NCBI GenBank assembly: GCA_021234155.1
Contig: JAJEKV010000003.1
Coordinates: 23,281,569-23,345,568, forward strand
DNA: 64,000 nucleotides
DNA from: Isoetes taiwanensis
Lineage: Eukaryota > Streptophyta > Lycopodiopsida > Isoetales > Isoetaceae
Direction: 5' to 3'
Shown: one piece after another, positions 30,982 to 43,693 of the stretch
How positions within the stretch are numbered: the first letter of the stretch is position 1
Layout: every line of letters begins with the position of its first letter
The notes under the pieces: generated by a model
Told to the model about the DNA's origin: nothing
The model's input: the letters and a program-made list of their open reading frames with translations, nothing else
The model's database searches: none
Translations under genes and position numbers: made by a program

Positions 30982-33655
30982 TTTAGCGTCCACGGAGACC
31001 AACTGGCCTATGGGACCCAAACAAAAAACAGCGATAAAGCGTATTCTTGCGAGGATTAAAAACCCTCGCCCGAAGAAGGGTTTCGAGGAAAAACCTTAGC
31101 GATAATAAGCATCTTTGGCATCTTTGTACAATTGCATAGGACAGTTCAATACCGTCCGTAGGACACAAAGCGAGTCCGTGCATCTATAATCTCACGGAGG
31201 TATGACCCCAACAAACCCGGACGTAGTAGTCAATAGCGATGCAGCGGCTGGCGGGCACTAATGTCGAACATATTGCTCTCGGATATGGGCAAATCTTTGG
31301 CAGATCACGGAGGGCATGACATTCATCCTCAATGGCGCCACGGTGACAACAGCGGCAAAGCCTTTGCTCTCGTGCTTCAGGAGCCCAGCGCCTGTTTCAA
31401 TCGGCGGCGATGTGCACCCGTCGCGAATGGAAGCTATAAGTCTGGCTTGAGCTTGCTTGTCTTTCCACGAGATTTCAGGCGTTGGGGACCCATCGCCGTG
31501 GCCAAAAAGCAAAGGTGGGACAAGCGTGTATCAGCCATAGCGACCACCTTTTGGAAGTAAGCGATATGGCGTTCCAATGCAGCCCGTTGAAGGGGTTGGC
31601 TTTGTCTCTGGGTAGGATCTGTGCGGAACTATGGACTTCACCCCCGGGGCCCGTGCCAAGAAGGCCTTACGCACTGCTTTCGAGGTCATTCGGTGTTGGG
31701 GGATATCACTTTGGACCCCCCACTTACGCCCCATACAAAAGGACCGGCTCAACCAAGGCCCAAAACAAATGTGATTGGTGGCCCCGGGCATACAACTCGC
31801 CTTGTGGGCTGTTGTTACGCATGGCATATAGTGCTTTCCAACCAGCGTGACCCGCAACACGATAGCGCATCCTAATGGGTGGTAGTTGAGAACTCAATCC
31901 CCAAGTACTTGTAGGTCGGAGCCACCTCTACCTCTTGCCCACGGTAAGTGAATGTGGGAAGCCTTGGCTGGCGGGATGATGCAATTAGCGGCACCCTAGT
32001 TTTGGCCAAGTTAACTTCGCATGCCGGTGAATTGGCAAAAAGTGTCAAAGCATCCGGTGGGTGCATGTCCTCACGGAGTATAGGCCATGAGGTTGACATG
32101 ATCGGCATATATGAGTTGCGGATTGTGTGATGCATGAGATGCGCCCGCACCCCATGCTCGAGAAAGCCAATCTTCCAGCCCGATCAATGTATAGGCCAAA
32201 AGAGTGTGGGGAGAGGGGCAACCTTGGCGCACTCAATGCTCGCGATCACCGGCTATCTTTGCCCGATGTGATCGGCGAAAACACGCCTCATATAACCTAT
32301 ATATTGTATTACGCAAGTCGGGGGTCCCGGCTGCCTTGATGCGTCCCGAGCTTGTTGCGAGAGAATGCGTGTCGAGCGCTTTTGCAAAATCCACGAAACA
32401 ACGATGCAGGTTACTGCTGCCGTGATTCTGCTATCCTCAATCAATGTCGCAGAGTGAAGATATGATCAATGGTGGAATGTTTGGGCGAAAACCTGCACGT
32501 GTAAAGGCTTCGCACCTCCGTTTCCTCGCCCATATTGTCGGCCCCCGCTGCTCAAGGATGCCGGTCAAGCGGCTTTGCAAAAGAGCTGACCATAATATCT
32601 TGTAGTTGGTAGGGCATTGAGGGTCCCCCGCTTTATATATGGGCACTACTCTACTAGTGGTCCATTGCGTAGGGAAGCCTTTCGCAATGCTTTATTGAAC
32701 AATGCCGTGAGGGGGCGAGGCACCAATGGAGGCCCGACCCATTTGAAGTTACTTTGCATGCCATCTAAATCTGTTCCCTTCCCATTAGCTAGGTATTTGT
32801 AGGCCCATGATGACATCCCCTCTGTGATAACGAGCCATGCCTATCTGTGGAGGGATTTGGTGCTCGGCCCCGGCGGTCGTAAATGCAGTGTTGCAAATCT
32901 TGTATCCATTGCTCAGAGGTGATGTTCCACGTGGGGCAATGCGGGCTTGCTCAAGACCCTTCTCGAGAATGTCGGGGTGCGGTCGGGGAGACCAAACATC
33001 TGTTGCTAATGCTCTGCGAGGTATCGGCCTTCTTGTTCTTGAGAAAGGGCGATATTGGTGGTCCCTGCCCGGGGCTCAAATTTTGGAACTGCTTTCGCTT
33101 TTTGTCGTGCATTAAAGTCGCCAAGCAACATAACCACCCAAGCTGTTTGTCTTTTCTGTATGTCATCATATAGATCGACATAGGGCTCCAATCGATCCAC
33201 ATCGAATGAGTGTTATAAAAGTTGCTCGGCATGTGGAAAGTAGCATCTTTGCTATGAGGAGAGTGTCGCCCTTTGTCATCTTTGCCGCAGCGCACCCACA
33301 AGTAGCGATTGTACACATGTTTTTTTGTGCAAGCGAGACCGAGTGCCTCAAGGTTACCGCGGTAGTAGCGGGCAACCCCGCCATGCCCTCGCTTGCTGTG
33401 CACTCATTGAACAACAGAAAATGCGGATAGCTGGGAGGTCCGGTAGTACATTGCCCTGCATGCTCCCATGTTTCCATGAGAAAAATGAGATCCATATACG
33501 GTGCAATAGAGTTGAGGCTCTCGCCTTACTGCGGGAAAGCGCGGCGGTTCAAGACACCATCAGGAGGCACACATCCTATTTGTTGGCATTCGATGTGGAC
33601 CTTTCGATGATCTGCCCGGTTGCGGGGGGGCGGTGTGCGGCGCTGGCGGCGGTCG
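30957..33655 (-). mobile_element. LINE-B with AP endonuclease and RT
   Basis: Minus-strand translation from 33495 shows an endonuclease/exonuclease/phosphatase domain: FLMETWEHAG, then WVRCGKDDKG, then VVMLLGDFNAR near 33115. RT follows from about 32640 (IYKAGDPQCPTNY, AGFRPN near 32480, SPHSFGLYIDRAG near 32190, EVNLAKTRV near 32000, TYKYLGIEFS near 31895). A C-terminal region reaches about 31000. The 3' end carries five TAGAA units (30957-30981) rather than poly(A). The frame is broken many times. It is 5'-truncated or decayed at 33655, where the AT-rich spacer starts. It is a different family from LINE-A. Confidence 0.88.
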
Positions 33656-34026
33656 GAGATAAATAATAATTTTTTTTATAAATGTTTTTATTAGATAATA
33701 TTAAATATCTATAAATTATTCTCTACCACTATCATTACTTATTTATTTTATCTCCTGATTTGCAAGAGTAAATTTCTTGATAGCAAGTAGAACATTGGAA
33801 TGAGCAAGAGCAAAGGGCAAAGATAAAGGACAAAGGTAACAACAAACTAAAATATTTTAAAGGAAAAAAATATATTAACGTATTCATTCATCTATCAATC
33901 ATTTAACACTATTTTAGATTGATTTAAAATTTATATAACATAAGGCTAGATTATATTCCAAATAGAAATTGATTATCAATATAAATCAAAAGTGCAAACC
34001 ATAAGGTAAATGTGATAAGTAACAAC
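33656..34026. other. AT-rich spacer, nothing recognised
   Basis: Very AT-rich DNA with homopolymer runs directly after LINE-B. No coding signal or repeat family recognised. Confidence 0.6.
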
Positions 34027-34072
34027 TACCTACCTACCTACCTATCTATCTATGTATCTATTTGTCTATTGA
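34027..34072. repeat. Tetranucleotide microsatellite (ACCT/ATCT)
   Basis: A run of cctacctacctacctatct-type tetramers that decays into atgtatctatttgtct. It lies just downstream of the ankyrin/PGG gene stop. Confidence 0.9.
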
Positions 34073-34093
34073 TGGAGCAAGGTCCGGCCGGTC

Positions 34094-34990
34094 TTAAAAG
34101 AACCAACCTAGAATGAAAGTGCAAAGGATGCCACCAATAGCTATCGTAGTTGCAATATTAGCTCGATGCTTATAGGGTATAGTTGCAAATCCAGCTGCCA
34201 TAAGTGCGCCTAACACAATGTTAATCGACAATGCAAGCAACAAAGCTGTATAAAACAATCTCACGTACAATAATTGATCTGATTGTACCTATATATGTGA
34301 GAAATTGATAACATGGCTCCACCACCTGCTATGCGGTTGCAACAACAAAGAAAAATAGCGGGATGTTGAATGCCCAAAATATCCGCACTCCCATATGCTT
34401 CTAATATGCTCCACTTTCGGGAGTTGGCGTAACCCACAAATTTGGCGCTTGCAATTAGAGCGGCACCCACTAAAATTGCATTTGTTGAATCTATATACAC
34501 TTGATGATCACGATACAGCAGTTTCGATACAATTTGGTAAACCCTTGTCATGTTGCATAACTTAGTGCGGCCTTCCCATTCTAGACTTCTGAATTGGCAA
34601 CAGATCTCGTTTAGACTTTTTTGTCCTACAAAGTGTAGCAAAAATTTCTGCCCAACCTAAAGTAGTTCGACCAAACTATTTATCCTTTTTATTCAATGTT
34701 CCCTTATGGTGTTGATGGATGAATTCAATAGTGTCTTTGTTCTTTCCATAAAAAGCTATCCACAAAAGCTGAGTATGTCATTTATTTTTATAACTAGACC
34801 GCGTTTTCTTACAAATACTGGCTCTCTGACTATCTTATTCTTCCTTGCTTCTGTATTTGCCTCTTCGCAAAACGATTTCCAAAGACCAAACTTTTCACTC
34901 AAAGTGCTTATTAATGTTTTGGCAAATATCGTATGCACCATATAAAGAGCATGGTACAAAGCATCATGTCCCAGAGTATCTAGAGTCTGC
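34094..34990 (-). pseudogene. Ankyrin-repeat/PGG-domain gene, 3' part, frame-broken
   Basis: After an intron acceptor (TTTGCAG at about 34991-34997, minus strand) the sequence reads TLDTLGHDALYHALYMVHTI, an ankyrin-like repeat. Further on, DSTNAILVGAALIASAKFVG and YGSADILGIQHPAIF match the PGG domain pattern of plant ankyrin membrane proteins. The C-terminus has hydrophobic segments (ALMAAGFATIPYK, TTIAIGGILCTFILGWFF) followed by TAA at 34096-34094. At least two frame changes occur (near 34755 and 34640). Such proteins are membrane proteins, often linked to stress and defence. Only one ankyrin repeat is visible here. Confidence 0.6.
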
Positions 34991-34997
34991 AAATTGA

Positions 34998-36080
34998 TGG
35001 AAGAGCTTATGTTACGTTTTAGGAATTTTGTGCTTTATTTTTGCAGTCTAGTGGGCTGCAATCTACGCCCGATACTATTTCTTATATTTAAATCAAGTTT
35101 TACGCTCACGGATAAGAGTTACAAGACTATCAATCTAGTCGCTTTTTTTGTAATAAGTTGTTGCATAGTGGAGAACAATATTTTTAGCGAAGATTGAAAT
35201 GTTGTTGATTAATTGATTTTGTAGATTGGCCAATTACCATGAAAGTTTGCGATGGCTTGTGAATGTCTGTGGTATTTTCATTGTTCATTTGATGGCGGAA
35301 GATTGGGAAATCACGGAGCACTAGAATCATATCTTTGACTCATATCGTGCTAGGTTGAGAAGATTTAAGGACTGCCATTAGAAGTCTTTAAAGGTTTTGT
35401 ACTTGGGTATTTGGAAATGGATTCACCAACTACCTATTTCATTTTGTTTTGATGTGCAAAAATTATATACATACAACCTCGGTTTATTTGGTGGGGAGGT
35501 GAATATACAAATAAGCGGAAGGTTGGGATTATAAAGTGGCAATGATCTTGAGGTGATGGCATCAAGGGAGTAGATATTGAACAAGATATGGGGAGCTTAT
35601 TGAATGATGCAAGCTTGTTGGATTACGCTACATTTCTATGCTACTGATTCAGCATCAAATCTCTCGACATTGTGAAAATGAGGCTAATTTTAAGCATCAA
35701 CCGGATGAGGATTTATCTCAAACTAGTTTTGTGGTTGGTTTTCATCGTTACTTTATTGAGAAAAAGAGCTCAAGCTATGATTCGTTTTGAGCGAAGTAAA
35801 ATTATATTCTTGGAGCGGAAGGAACTTCACTTTTGCAGATTTGAAGCACGATTCCCCTGTCACGAAGAATGTCTTTTCCGAGCAATCCCTGCGGGAAGTT
35901 GAGCAGCGAAGCGAATAAATTATTCGATTCTTACCCTAGAAAATCCCTATAACACATGGGTTATTCTCACGAGGATCCCATAAATTCTTGCCTTTGAACT
36001 TGATTGTTGAGTCTTTGTCTTTGAATTTTCTTGTGTTCTCATGTTTGGGCCTCCTATTCTAGGTGTCATATAGTGAGCAA
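34998..36080. other. Spacer with possible decayed LINE piece
   Basis: No intact gene. Near 35480-35560 the plus strand reads RFIWWGGEYTNKRKVGIIKW-like sequence in shifting frames, similar to the zf-RVT region of plant LINEs. The rest is unrecognised. Confidence 0.3.
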
Positions 36081-36084
36081 ACTC

Positions 36085-36180
36085 GTGTTGAGCAGACTTC
36101 GTGTTGTCTAGGTACAAATTTTGAGCAGACTTCGTGTGTCTAGGTACAAATTTTGAGCGGACTTCGTGTTGAGCAAATTA
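36085..36180. repeat. Short tandem repeat (gagcagacttcgtgt units)
   Basis: Three to four units built on gagcagacttcgtgt(tg)tctaggtacaaatttt, period about 37 bp, with partial units at both ends. Confidence 0.85.
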
Positions 36181-38997
36181 CTGCTTGGAGATGGGAAATT
36201 TGGAGGCTAATCTGAATGAGCTGCCATGCTCACTAAAAGCTTGGGCAGATCCCTTGTATTTGTATCTTCTTTCTCTCCTTAGAAAAAAGACTAGAGCGGT
36301 TGGAGTTAGAGAAGCGAGAGGCAATAGGTGTTTTTGATGGCTATTTTTGTGCACATATGTGATCCTTCTTGCGGATAAGCATGTAATATTTTTGCACATG
36401 TGGGCATGTGTTTTCTCACAGGTGCCATCTTGTCCATGTACCTATATGCTAGTTTGATGTGAAGTGAATGCATGTTGTTAAACCTGTCATACAAGCCCCC
36501 ACACAGGTACATGCCCATTTTGAAGGAAGATAAATTGTACATTCGGTAAGTGTTGTAGGATTTGCCATCTTTTGCAAATGAGAATGAGTGGAAATTGTAT
36601 GTCAAATTATATTGGGTCATGCGGTGAAGAAATATCAAGGATACAACTTTATAAAGGCAGATCCTTGGACCACGTGGAAACGCACAAATGGTAAGTTGCT
36701 TCATATGATTATTGTTTATTAAGGCGGTGTGTATGTACTCGCCATTGTGAATACTCATTATTATGTAGACCACTAACTATGATAAAAAAAGTACAGCCAT
36801 GGGAGAGTTGATGCAATGTCATCTAACCTTTGTAAATTAAATTAATTCGCCTTTCCAAAAGGCGTTCCATGATGAAACCTTGGTAAATTCATTGCCCATG
36901 TCACACCTATTAAGAATAAACTCTCGTGGCAATTTTCAACCAAAGGTCATAACAATTCAAGTCATTTTTTAATTTTATTAATGGACAAATTTCAAGCCAA
37001 GACATAGAAACAATTCGTTTAGTTCCCAAAAGTGTGTTTGTTCCATGATGTTCCATGATGAAGGCTTCAACCATAAGGTCATAACAATTCAACTATTAAA
37101 TGGACAGAATTTTTGAGCCCAAACATAGAAACAAAGCATGGTTTAATTCATTGGTCCCTATCTGAGAACCTTATCGACAATCCGCCCAACATCATAAAAA
37201 AACATAGTATAGTTTGGTTGATTGATCGAGAATGCATGAATAGCATGAGCGTTCCGACAACCTGCTCAATGTCATAAGTAATAACTTCTGATATTGTTGC
37301 TTGCTCTAACCCCATTGGTATTCTTGTGGTCGGTCGATTATATCATCATTGGAGGGCGTTATAATTTAAGTGAGCGGTGGCGATTGTCGATTTCAAGGGT
37401 TCCATGACATACCTAGACCTCAAATCAAACCGAATTATCTCCTCAAATCTTTTATTAAAAGCTTTTTAAAATTTGTAATCTATTCACCCATTATCTCCTT
37501 CAAAATTATCAAGACACCTTTTCTATTATTAGGAGGCATCAAAGTGGATCAAAAAACACAAAAAGCGGAACGTCTTAGCATTTCAATTTAAAAGCACAAA
37601 TGTCAATTCTTCTTGAGGCAACCTGGTTCATGAACATGTCTTATTGTGTTGCATCATCAGAATATCTTAAAGCAAAGTAAAAGAATAAGCGAAAAATCTT
37701 ACTAAACTACCATAGGGAAGGCATTTAGCTTTTTAGGGCGGGGATATAGCATTTTTGAATCTAAGGAAGAGTTTGAGCTACTTAACGGATGAATTTGCCT
37801 ATAATATAAACCATAGCCCAAGAAGGTTAGAAACATACCTATAAAGCCGTGCAAAAATAGCGACATCTTCATTCTTTGGCATGCTATTATAGTTGAATCC
37901 TTTGCATAGCATAAGCAATGACATAGTACAAATCTAAGATAATCATCAGCTCTTTAGGTAGCCATCTTTATTGTTGGCATGCTATTATAGCTCAATCGCG
38001 CATATTATCGAGGCAATGACATAGTATTCAAGCAAATCGTCATGGATCTTCCCAAGCCAATCACTTTAGCCTCCAAAAGCTGAAAGTCTCCAAAAGATTC
38101 ATGGTCAATTTGGTAAATTTGCCATCAACAATCCAATTATACAATACCCAAAATGTTTTCTTGATTTGCACCAACAAATCAAAACAATTCTATACAAATC
38201 ATAAAATTGTGTATAAGAACATCCAAAGCTATGCATTGCATTGCATCATGATGAGTTTGCATCCACAACATTGGATTGGCAAGCACAAAAATATGAGGAA
38301 CCAATTAGGCCCATCCCCAATGCCTTGGCATGTATTATAGTTATATGGGCTTGTGTCAAGGGCATGCTTACATTATGTCGGGGCCAAAATCATATGGCAT
38401 GAAAGACATAAAATGTTGGCATGCTATGTCCACAATGACCATTACATTATTTTACTTGTGGAGCCAAGTAATATATTGCGGTTGCATTCACACCCAAATG
38501 TATTGACAAGATGTATCACATTTGGTGCGGATCAATCACCCGGGCCATACGCCAAAAGGTTGAATCGGCACCAAGAACAACGCCCTTCAACACTCTCACT
38601 TGGACATATAACTAGCATAACTTCTCCCTTTGGTTCCGATCATTTTCTTAGTACAAAAATATGAGGAATAGATTGAGCTCTGTTTCAAAGCCACCGGTCA
38701 AGGGCATGCTTACATTAGCGGTTTTATCCGTTTCCTTTGGAAGGCGGCTTGCTCAATTTCTTCATTCCATCAAAGGCGGTCTTACTCTTCCCTTCTTCTT
38801 TTTATCAATATCTTCCTTTGGAATAACAAACAAAGCTCACAAATCTACATCATCCTTTTTGTTTTGGAGTTCCCCTATACCACCTTCATAATGTATGCCC
38901 ATAGGAGTCTTGGGGCTTCATAGAGGATTCTTCTAGCTCACGTGCAATCTTTGCAATTCACGAGTGATATGAGGAACCAATCATGTCATGAGCTTTA
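36181..38997. other. Unannotated spacer with decayed tandem repeats
   Basis: No recognised gene. Two diverged repeat pairs are visible. The first is at about 36940-37030 and 37070-37150 (aaggtcataacaattcaa ... acatagaaacaa). The second is at about 37880-37965 and 37974-38060 (ttggcatgctattatag ... gcaatgacatagta), with a further partial unit near 38325. The minus frame 36306-36773 (155 codons) has no domain I recognise and is probably chance. Confidence 0.5.
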
Positions 38998-41900
38998 TTA
39001 TTCCTCAATCCTTCAGCGATACATGCCAAAAGCAAAATTTAATCTTGCTTTCCATTTAAAGTAGCCTCTTCAATGAACATATCAAAGGCAAACTGAATAC
39101 ATCATAGGTGCACCACTCATGGCACACCAAGCTGTCTCGGATATTACGTGGAATTCCCTATCGCCCAACCAATTCAAGAAATGGTGGCTCTGCATAAGCG
39201 GCCTATGCGGTGATGCACCCATCGGTGGTCCACGTTTTGAAGATGCACCCTTTCGATATTGCGCTATAAAATAAAATAGTTCACGGGCTTTGCGGCCATT
39301 TTTTTACGTATGAATTCAAGCGCCATAGGTGCATTACGATATAACCATTATTGAAATTTTAAGGAAAGGACCTAAATTACCAAGGATTTCTCGGCGGTTT
39401 AAGAGCTACAACTGCCGTAGTCAAATACGTGCATTATGCTCCTCGGCAAGAAATTCCCGCCATTTCTTTGAAAAAAAAATAGTACCATCTATCTATGGCC
39501 TTCGTCTTTGGTATATCCCATGGCGGCGGCTTTGGCTCGGCCGGATATGATATATTTAGGAGATATGATATATCAGCGATATCACCGATATGATATATTT
39601 AGGAGATATTTTAAGAAATGGGGATAACTTGGGAAGGCAACCAAGGTCTATAAGACTCCCATTCATTCCACATTTCGCATTCTGGCATTTTCAATTTCAC
39701 GATGGCGGAGCTTGACGGCGAAGACTTTATTTTTTGCGGAGGAATTCAACTATTCGAGGAGCTTGGACCAGGGGAGGGCCCTAGCATTTATTGGCGTGCT
39801 TGATGTCAATGCGTCTTTTGCAGCTCCTACTTTAGGCGTTCTTGATGATGAACACCTCTCGGCGAAGACTTATCTTCGAGGAAGACATGGTTAAGCTTAT
39901 GGATGAATTAGGTGGCTTATTGGTAGAGGACAAAGCGCCATCATTGGATGGCTTGTTTTGCGAGAAGACCTAGATGAGGACTTTGTCAACTTTTGTCGAT
40001 CAATAGAAGAAAATCTGCAAAGGAGATAGTGAAGTTGAAAGCGAAGCCGGTATAGCCATGCATGACTTGGTCAATGCATCAATTGGACTTGGAAGTGAGC
40101 GAACGTTTAAGCACATGGAACACTTGTACATATCGCGTGAATGGCAGCCATGGGAGCAACAAAGCAACACAAGGAATGGCAATGAAGAAGAGGAAGATAG
40201 TTGCCAACTTCGATTCAACTTGGCATTATTGAAAGGGCAGGACAAGCATGGCAACTATGCCACAAGAAATGGCGACTCAAGGACATGCATTTTGAAGAAG
40301 CGAGAAGATAGAGATGCCCCATCTTGATTGCCCTCGGTGTTTCGGTGATAACACACGCCGACTACATGAACAATAAGAACAAGGCCAACCCGGTATCGTC
40401 ATGGTGGCGGCTGAGGGAGTGGGTTGTTGGGGGCAAACTAAGGGTGTTAGGACCTCGAAAGCCTCCACAATCTAGGAAACCTAAAGGCAAGATTGTTGCT
40501 TCAATGAGAACTTAACATTTGAGAATGTTCAGCCACTTGTATATTCATATTGAAATTCCGCCATTTCTATATGGTTATTGAGATTGTCTGACTCCCATTT
40601 GGGTTGTAAATCGTGGAGAATTTATAAAGATTTTTGCACTTGATGTCCTTTGTTTGTAAGAATTCGTGTAGGTCATCTCCTTTAATTTTGACTACTTGGT
40701 TTTTATCTTTTCATGTCTATGTTATCGGATGTAGTATACCTTTTCTAGTATCTGAGAAAGTTGGTATTGAAGATAATAGAAAGATCTAGTCTAATCATTA
40801 CATGTGCAAACTTGATATATTTCTAGCACTATGCCTATCGCAATGCATTCTTATGGACCATCAAAATGTAGACTCTAAATCACACCTGCTTGCCACACTT
40901 ACAAATGCTCTGCTACAAACCAAGCATATTATGTCAAAGCATGAGTCGAGTTCGCATGTAGGTTAGAAACTTAACAACTGCGAGCTGCACTCATCATGGC
41001 TTCTAATGCCCGAAATTAAGTGAGATTAGCATCTTATGTGTGAAGAGCACAAACTTTTACACTTGAGAAGATCAAGTTACCAGCTAAGGCACAAAGAAAT
41101 CTCGGTCGCGGTTTCTAACCACACTTCTGCTCCATTTAACAATGCCCTCTGCAACCAACCATGTTATATCAAAGGCGGGTGTGTGTTATAGCAAGTAGCT
41201 TAGAGACTTAATAATGGGAGCTGCACCGATCATATATGGCTTATTGAATGTAAGGAGCGCAAAGCGCCTTACACTTTGACAATATCAAGTTACTACTAGC
41301 TATGACATAAAGGAATATCCATCTAATTGTCTCGGTAACTTAATGGCAAATACGTCTTTGGCAGGTTAGTTATGCATAACAAGAACTTTGAGATTCTGCC
41401 CCTAAGCTCAGCTATCAACGTGTTAACCACTACATTATTGTATATTAGAGGCTTGCTGCAGGGGATGTCTGATAGGGATGCACTACAAACCTCTGCCTAT
41501 AGAAAAGAGTAACCCTCTAGATTTTGTTTGCATGCTAGTTGTTCTCAATTGAAGATTAAAGTCCTCAATGTTGTGTGACAAACACTAACTTGTACTAGCA
41601 GAATTCTTGGATGCTGCAGAGCAGCATCACCTGTTGAATGCTAGGAAACTTAACAAAGGGTTCTTGATTATGGCTTCTAATGCCTGACATAAAGTTGCCT
41701 TATTAAGAGCACAAACTGCCTTACACTTTGAGAACATCTACAACATGTGATTCAAGATCAACAAAAAACTTTACTAGAACTCCTTAAGTAGCAGTTCAAG
41801 AAGGAAGGAAGGAAGGAAGGAAGGAAGAAAGGAACCTAGAAAGGGATTCTTGTCCTTGATCTTAGTTTAGATAAGTGACTTATTGGAAAGAACACTGATA

Positions 41901-42480
41901 CCAATGTTAAGATTCTTGGAAGTGTATTTGATGCAGAAGACCCATCTGCTACTGCTTGTTCAGAGGTTCAATAATAGTTGAGATTGCCATGGAGTTTTAG
42001 ACAAATATGGATCACAGAAACGTGGACCATTTTAAGCCAAAAGCTGCCTCACTTCCTATATTTTCATGGCACAGCATATTCTATGAAAATCTAGTTCTAT
42101 TTGGGGGTTATTTGTGGGGTTGTGGAAAACATTTGCATTCTTCTCATGTGATTTGGATGCTACAAAAATGACGAAAACAGAGACAACAAGGTGTGAATAA
42201 ACCAAATAGATGTAATATCACTTCAAACCTTTGTGGGTTGCAGATATACTACACCAGTGATTAGCGATTCGCTGCTTAAATAACTTTCTAGCTAGAAAAG
42301 CCAGAGCAAGGTGATTCACCGCAATTCACTCACAGATTCCAGTTAAAAAAACTGGAGCAACAAATAGACAGCAGACAGTTTATAAGCTTAGCATACTCTG
42401 AACGGTAGCAACAAAGATTCTCATGTACTGCTCCAGCAACCACTTCAAACAATCTACTGCACAGCCGATTCAGAGCTTCG
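38998..42480. other. Segment B, copy 3
   Basis: Counterpart of 5794-9230. It includes the paired gatatgatatatttagg motif (39544 and about 39587), the unrecognised ORF region (39702-40515), the three degenerate gagcacaaac repeats (about 41020, 41225 and 41675) and a longer GGAA microsatellite (41802-41825) than copy 2 (8552-8567). No gene recognised in 40516-42480. Confidence 0.6.
39702..40515 (+). pseudogene. Unrecognised ORF region, frame-broken (copy 3)
   Basis: ATG at 39702 (MAELDGEDFIFCGGIQLFEE, residues 1-20), then frame changes, then FAAPTLGVLDDEHLSAKTYL, and finally an open stretch 40324-40515 ending KGKIVASMRT and TAA. The same segments exist in copy 2 with different breaks, which argues that a longer intact reading frame exists or existed. 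I do not recognise the protein. Confidence 0.38.
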
Positions 42481-42889
42481 CTTCACATAAAGTCGACACC
42501 ATGTTCAGCTGTTTCCACAGACAACTCTCTGCTTTTCGCCCCTGATGACTATTTCTTGAACGTCCCCTTTTATTGCTGTATCTCCACCGACCTTATTTTT
42601 AAATACACGTGCCTCCAATTCATAGCAATTCAATATTTCATAATACCATATAAACGATTATAGACCCATATGGCATATTTCTTCCTTCGATATGCCAAGT
42701 ATCATTGTAAACAACTTCAGCTTCGTTCTTGTCATCGCCAAGTCCATTTGCTTGATATGATGTTTCTACATATTGCATTATTAATTCATTCTTTGCAATG
42801 AGATCTCTTATGAAATGAACACGTAATTCAATATGTTTGGTTCTTTTCGTAGTAATTCGGATTCTTTGCTATAGCAATACTGACTTAGG

Positions 42890-43219
42890 CTATCTGTCAA
42901 AAGTATTGTAGGATTGAATTTGAGATATACCTATCTCGTTTAATAGTCTTCTCACCCATACAATTTCTTTAGTTGCTAGCTTAAGAAATTTGAGTATTGA
43001 CTTCGGCAGAAGACATAACAACGGATGATTGTTTTTACTCCTCCATGATATTAGACCTCCTGCAAGCATTAAAGCATAGCCGGAAGTGGATCTTCTAACA
43101 TCTAGATCACCTGCCCAATCTGCATCAGAATATGCAAACAAAACCAAGTTGTCAGAGTTAAAAGTGATTCCATCGTTTTTCGTGCCTTTTAAGTATCTTA
43201 AGATTCGTTTGGTTTGCAA
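42890..43219 (-). CDS. Copia RNase H, fragment
   Basis: The 109-codon frame contains QTKRILRYLKGTKNDGITF near residue 2, the first acidic residue in LVLFAYSDADWAGDLDVRRS near residues 26-45, and STSGYALMLAGGLISWRSKN. It continues to ATKEIVWVRRLLNEIG. RNase H removes the RNA strand of the RNA-DNA hybrid. Between SKNNHPLLCL and SILKFLKLATKE the sequence is shifted relative to the family (normally SKKQ...STAEAEY), so the domain is damaged. Confidence 0.85.
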   Translation of the reverse strand: MQTKRILRYLKGTKNDGITFNSDNLVLFAYSDADWAGDLDVRRSTSGYALMLAGGLISWRSKNNHPLLCLLPKSILKFLKLATKEIVWVRRLLNEIGISQIQSYNTFDR

Positions 43220-43456
43220 CCCAATGTCCCTCTGCCTAGATTGTTGTTATATCCGCTTAACAAAATACGCCAAAGGCAATATCACGGGCGTACTTGTTTG
43301 CCACATAAAGCAGACAACCTATGAGCTCCCTGTATGGAATATTTTCCATTTCCTTCTTTTCTTCATCTGAAGATGGACATAAATTTGCTGATATTTTATA
43401 ACCTGCCACAAGCGGTGTATTCACTGGTTTTGAATTTTCTAATCCAAACCTCATTA

Positions 43457-43693
43457 TCATATCATATTTTCAATATTTCGAGTCTGACAAAGTCTGAGCA
43501 TTCTGTTTTCCTTATCTCTACTCATTTCAATTCCCAAGAACTGTTTTAATTCTCCAAGATCTGTCATTTTAAATCTTTTCTGAAGAATTTGCTTGCATTT
43601 ATCTAGGCATCTCATGCAATTCGATACCATTATGCAGTCATCTACGTACAAAGCAATAATGCAAAATTTATCCCTATCTTTGAACATGTACAA
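43457..43693 (-). CDS. Copia RT active-site fragment (YVDD)
   Basis: The 78-codon frame has FCIIALYVDDCIMVSNCMRC with the two catalytic aspartates of YVDD near residues 17-20. MTDLGELKQFLGIEMSRDKE, the conserved post-active-site motif of copia RT, follows near residues 44-63. It is detached from the N-terminal RT part by frameshifts near 43700-43870. Confidence 0.88.
   Translation of the reverse strand: MYMFKDRDKFCIIALYVDDCIMVSNCMRCLDKCKQILQKRFKMTDLGELKQFLGIEMSRDKENRMLRLCQTRNIENMI

Noticed and set aside
36306-36773. Minus-strand 155-codon frame
   Set aside because: No motif, biased composition, located among degenerate repeats, and no support from a second copy.
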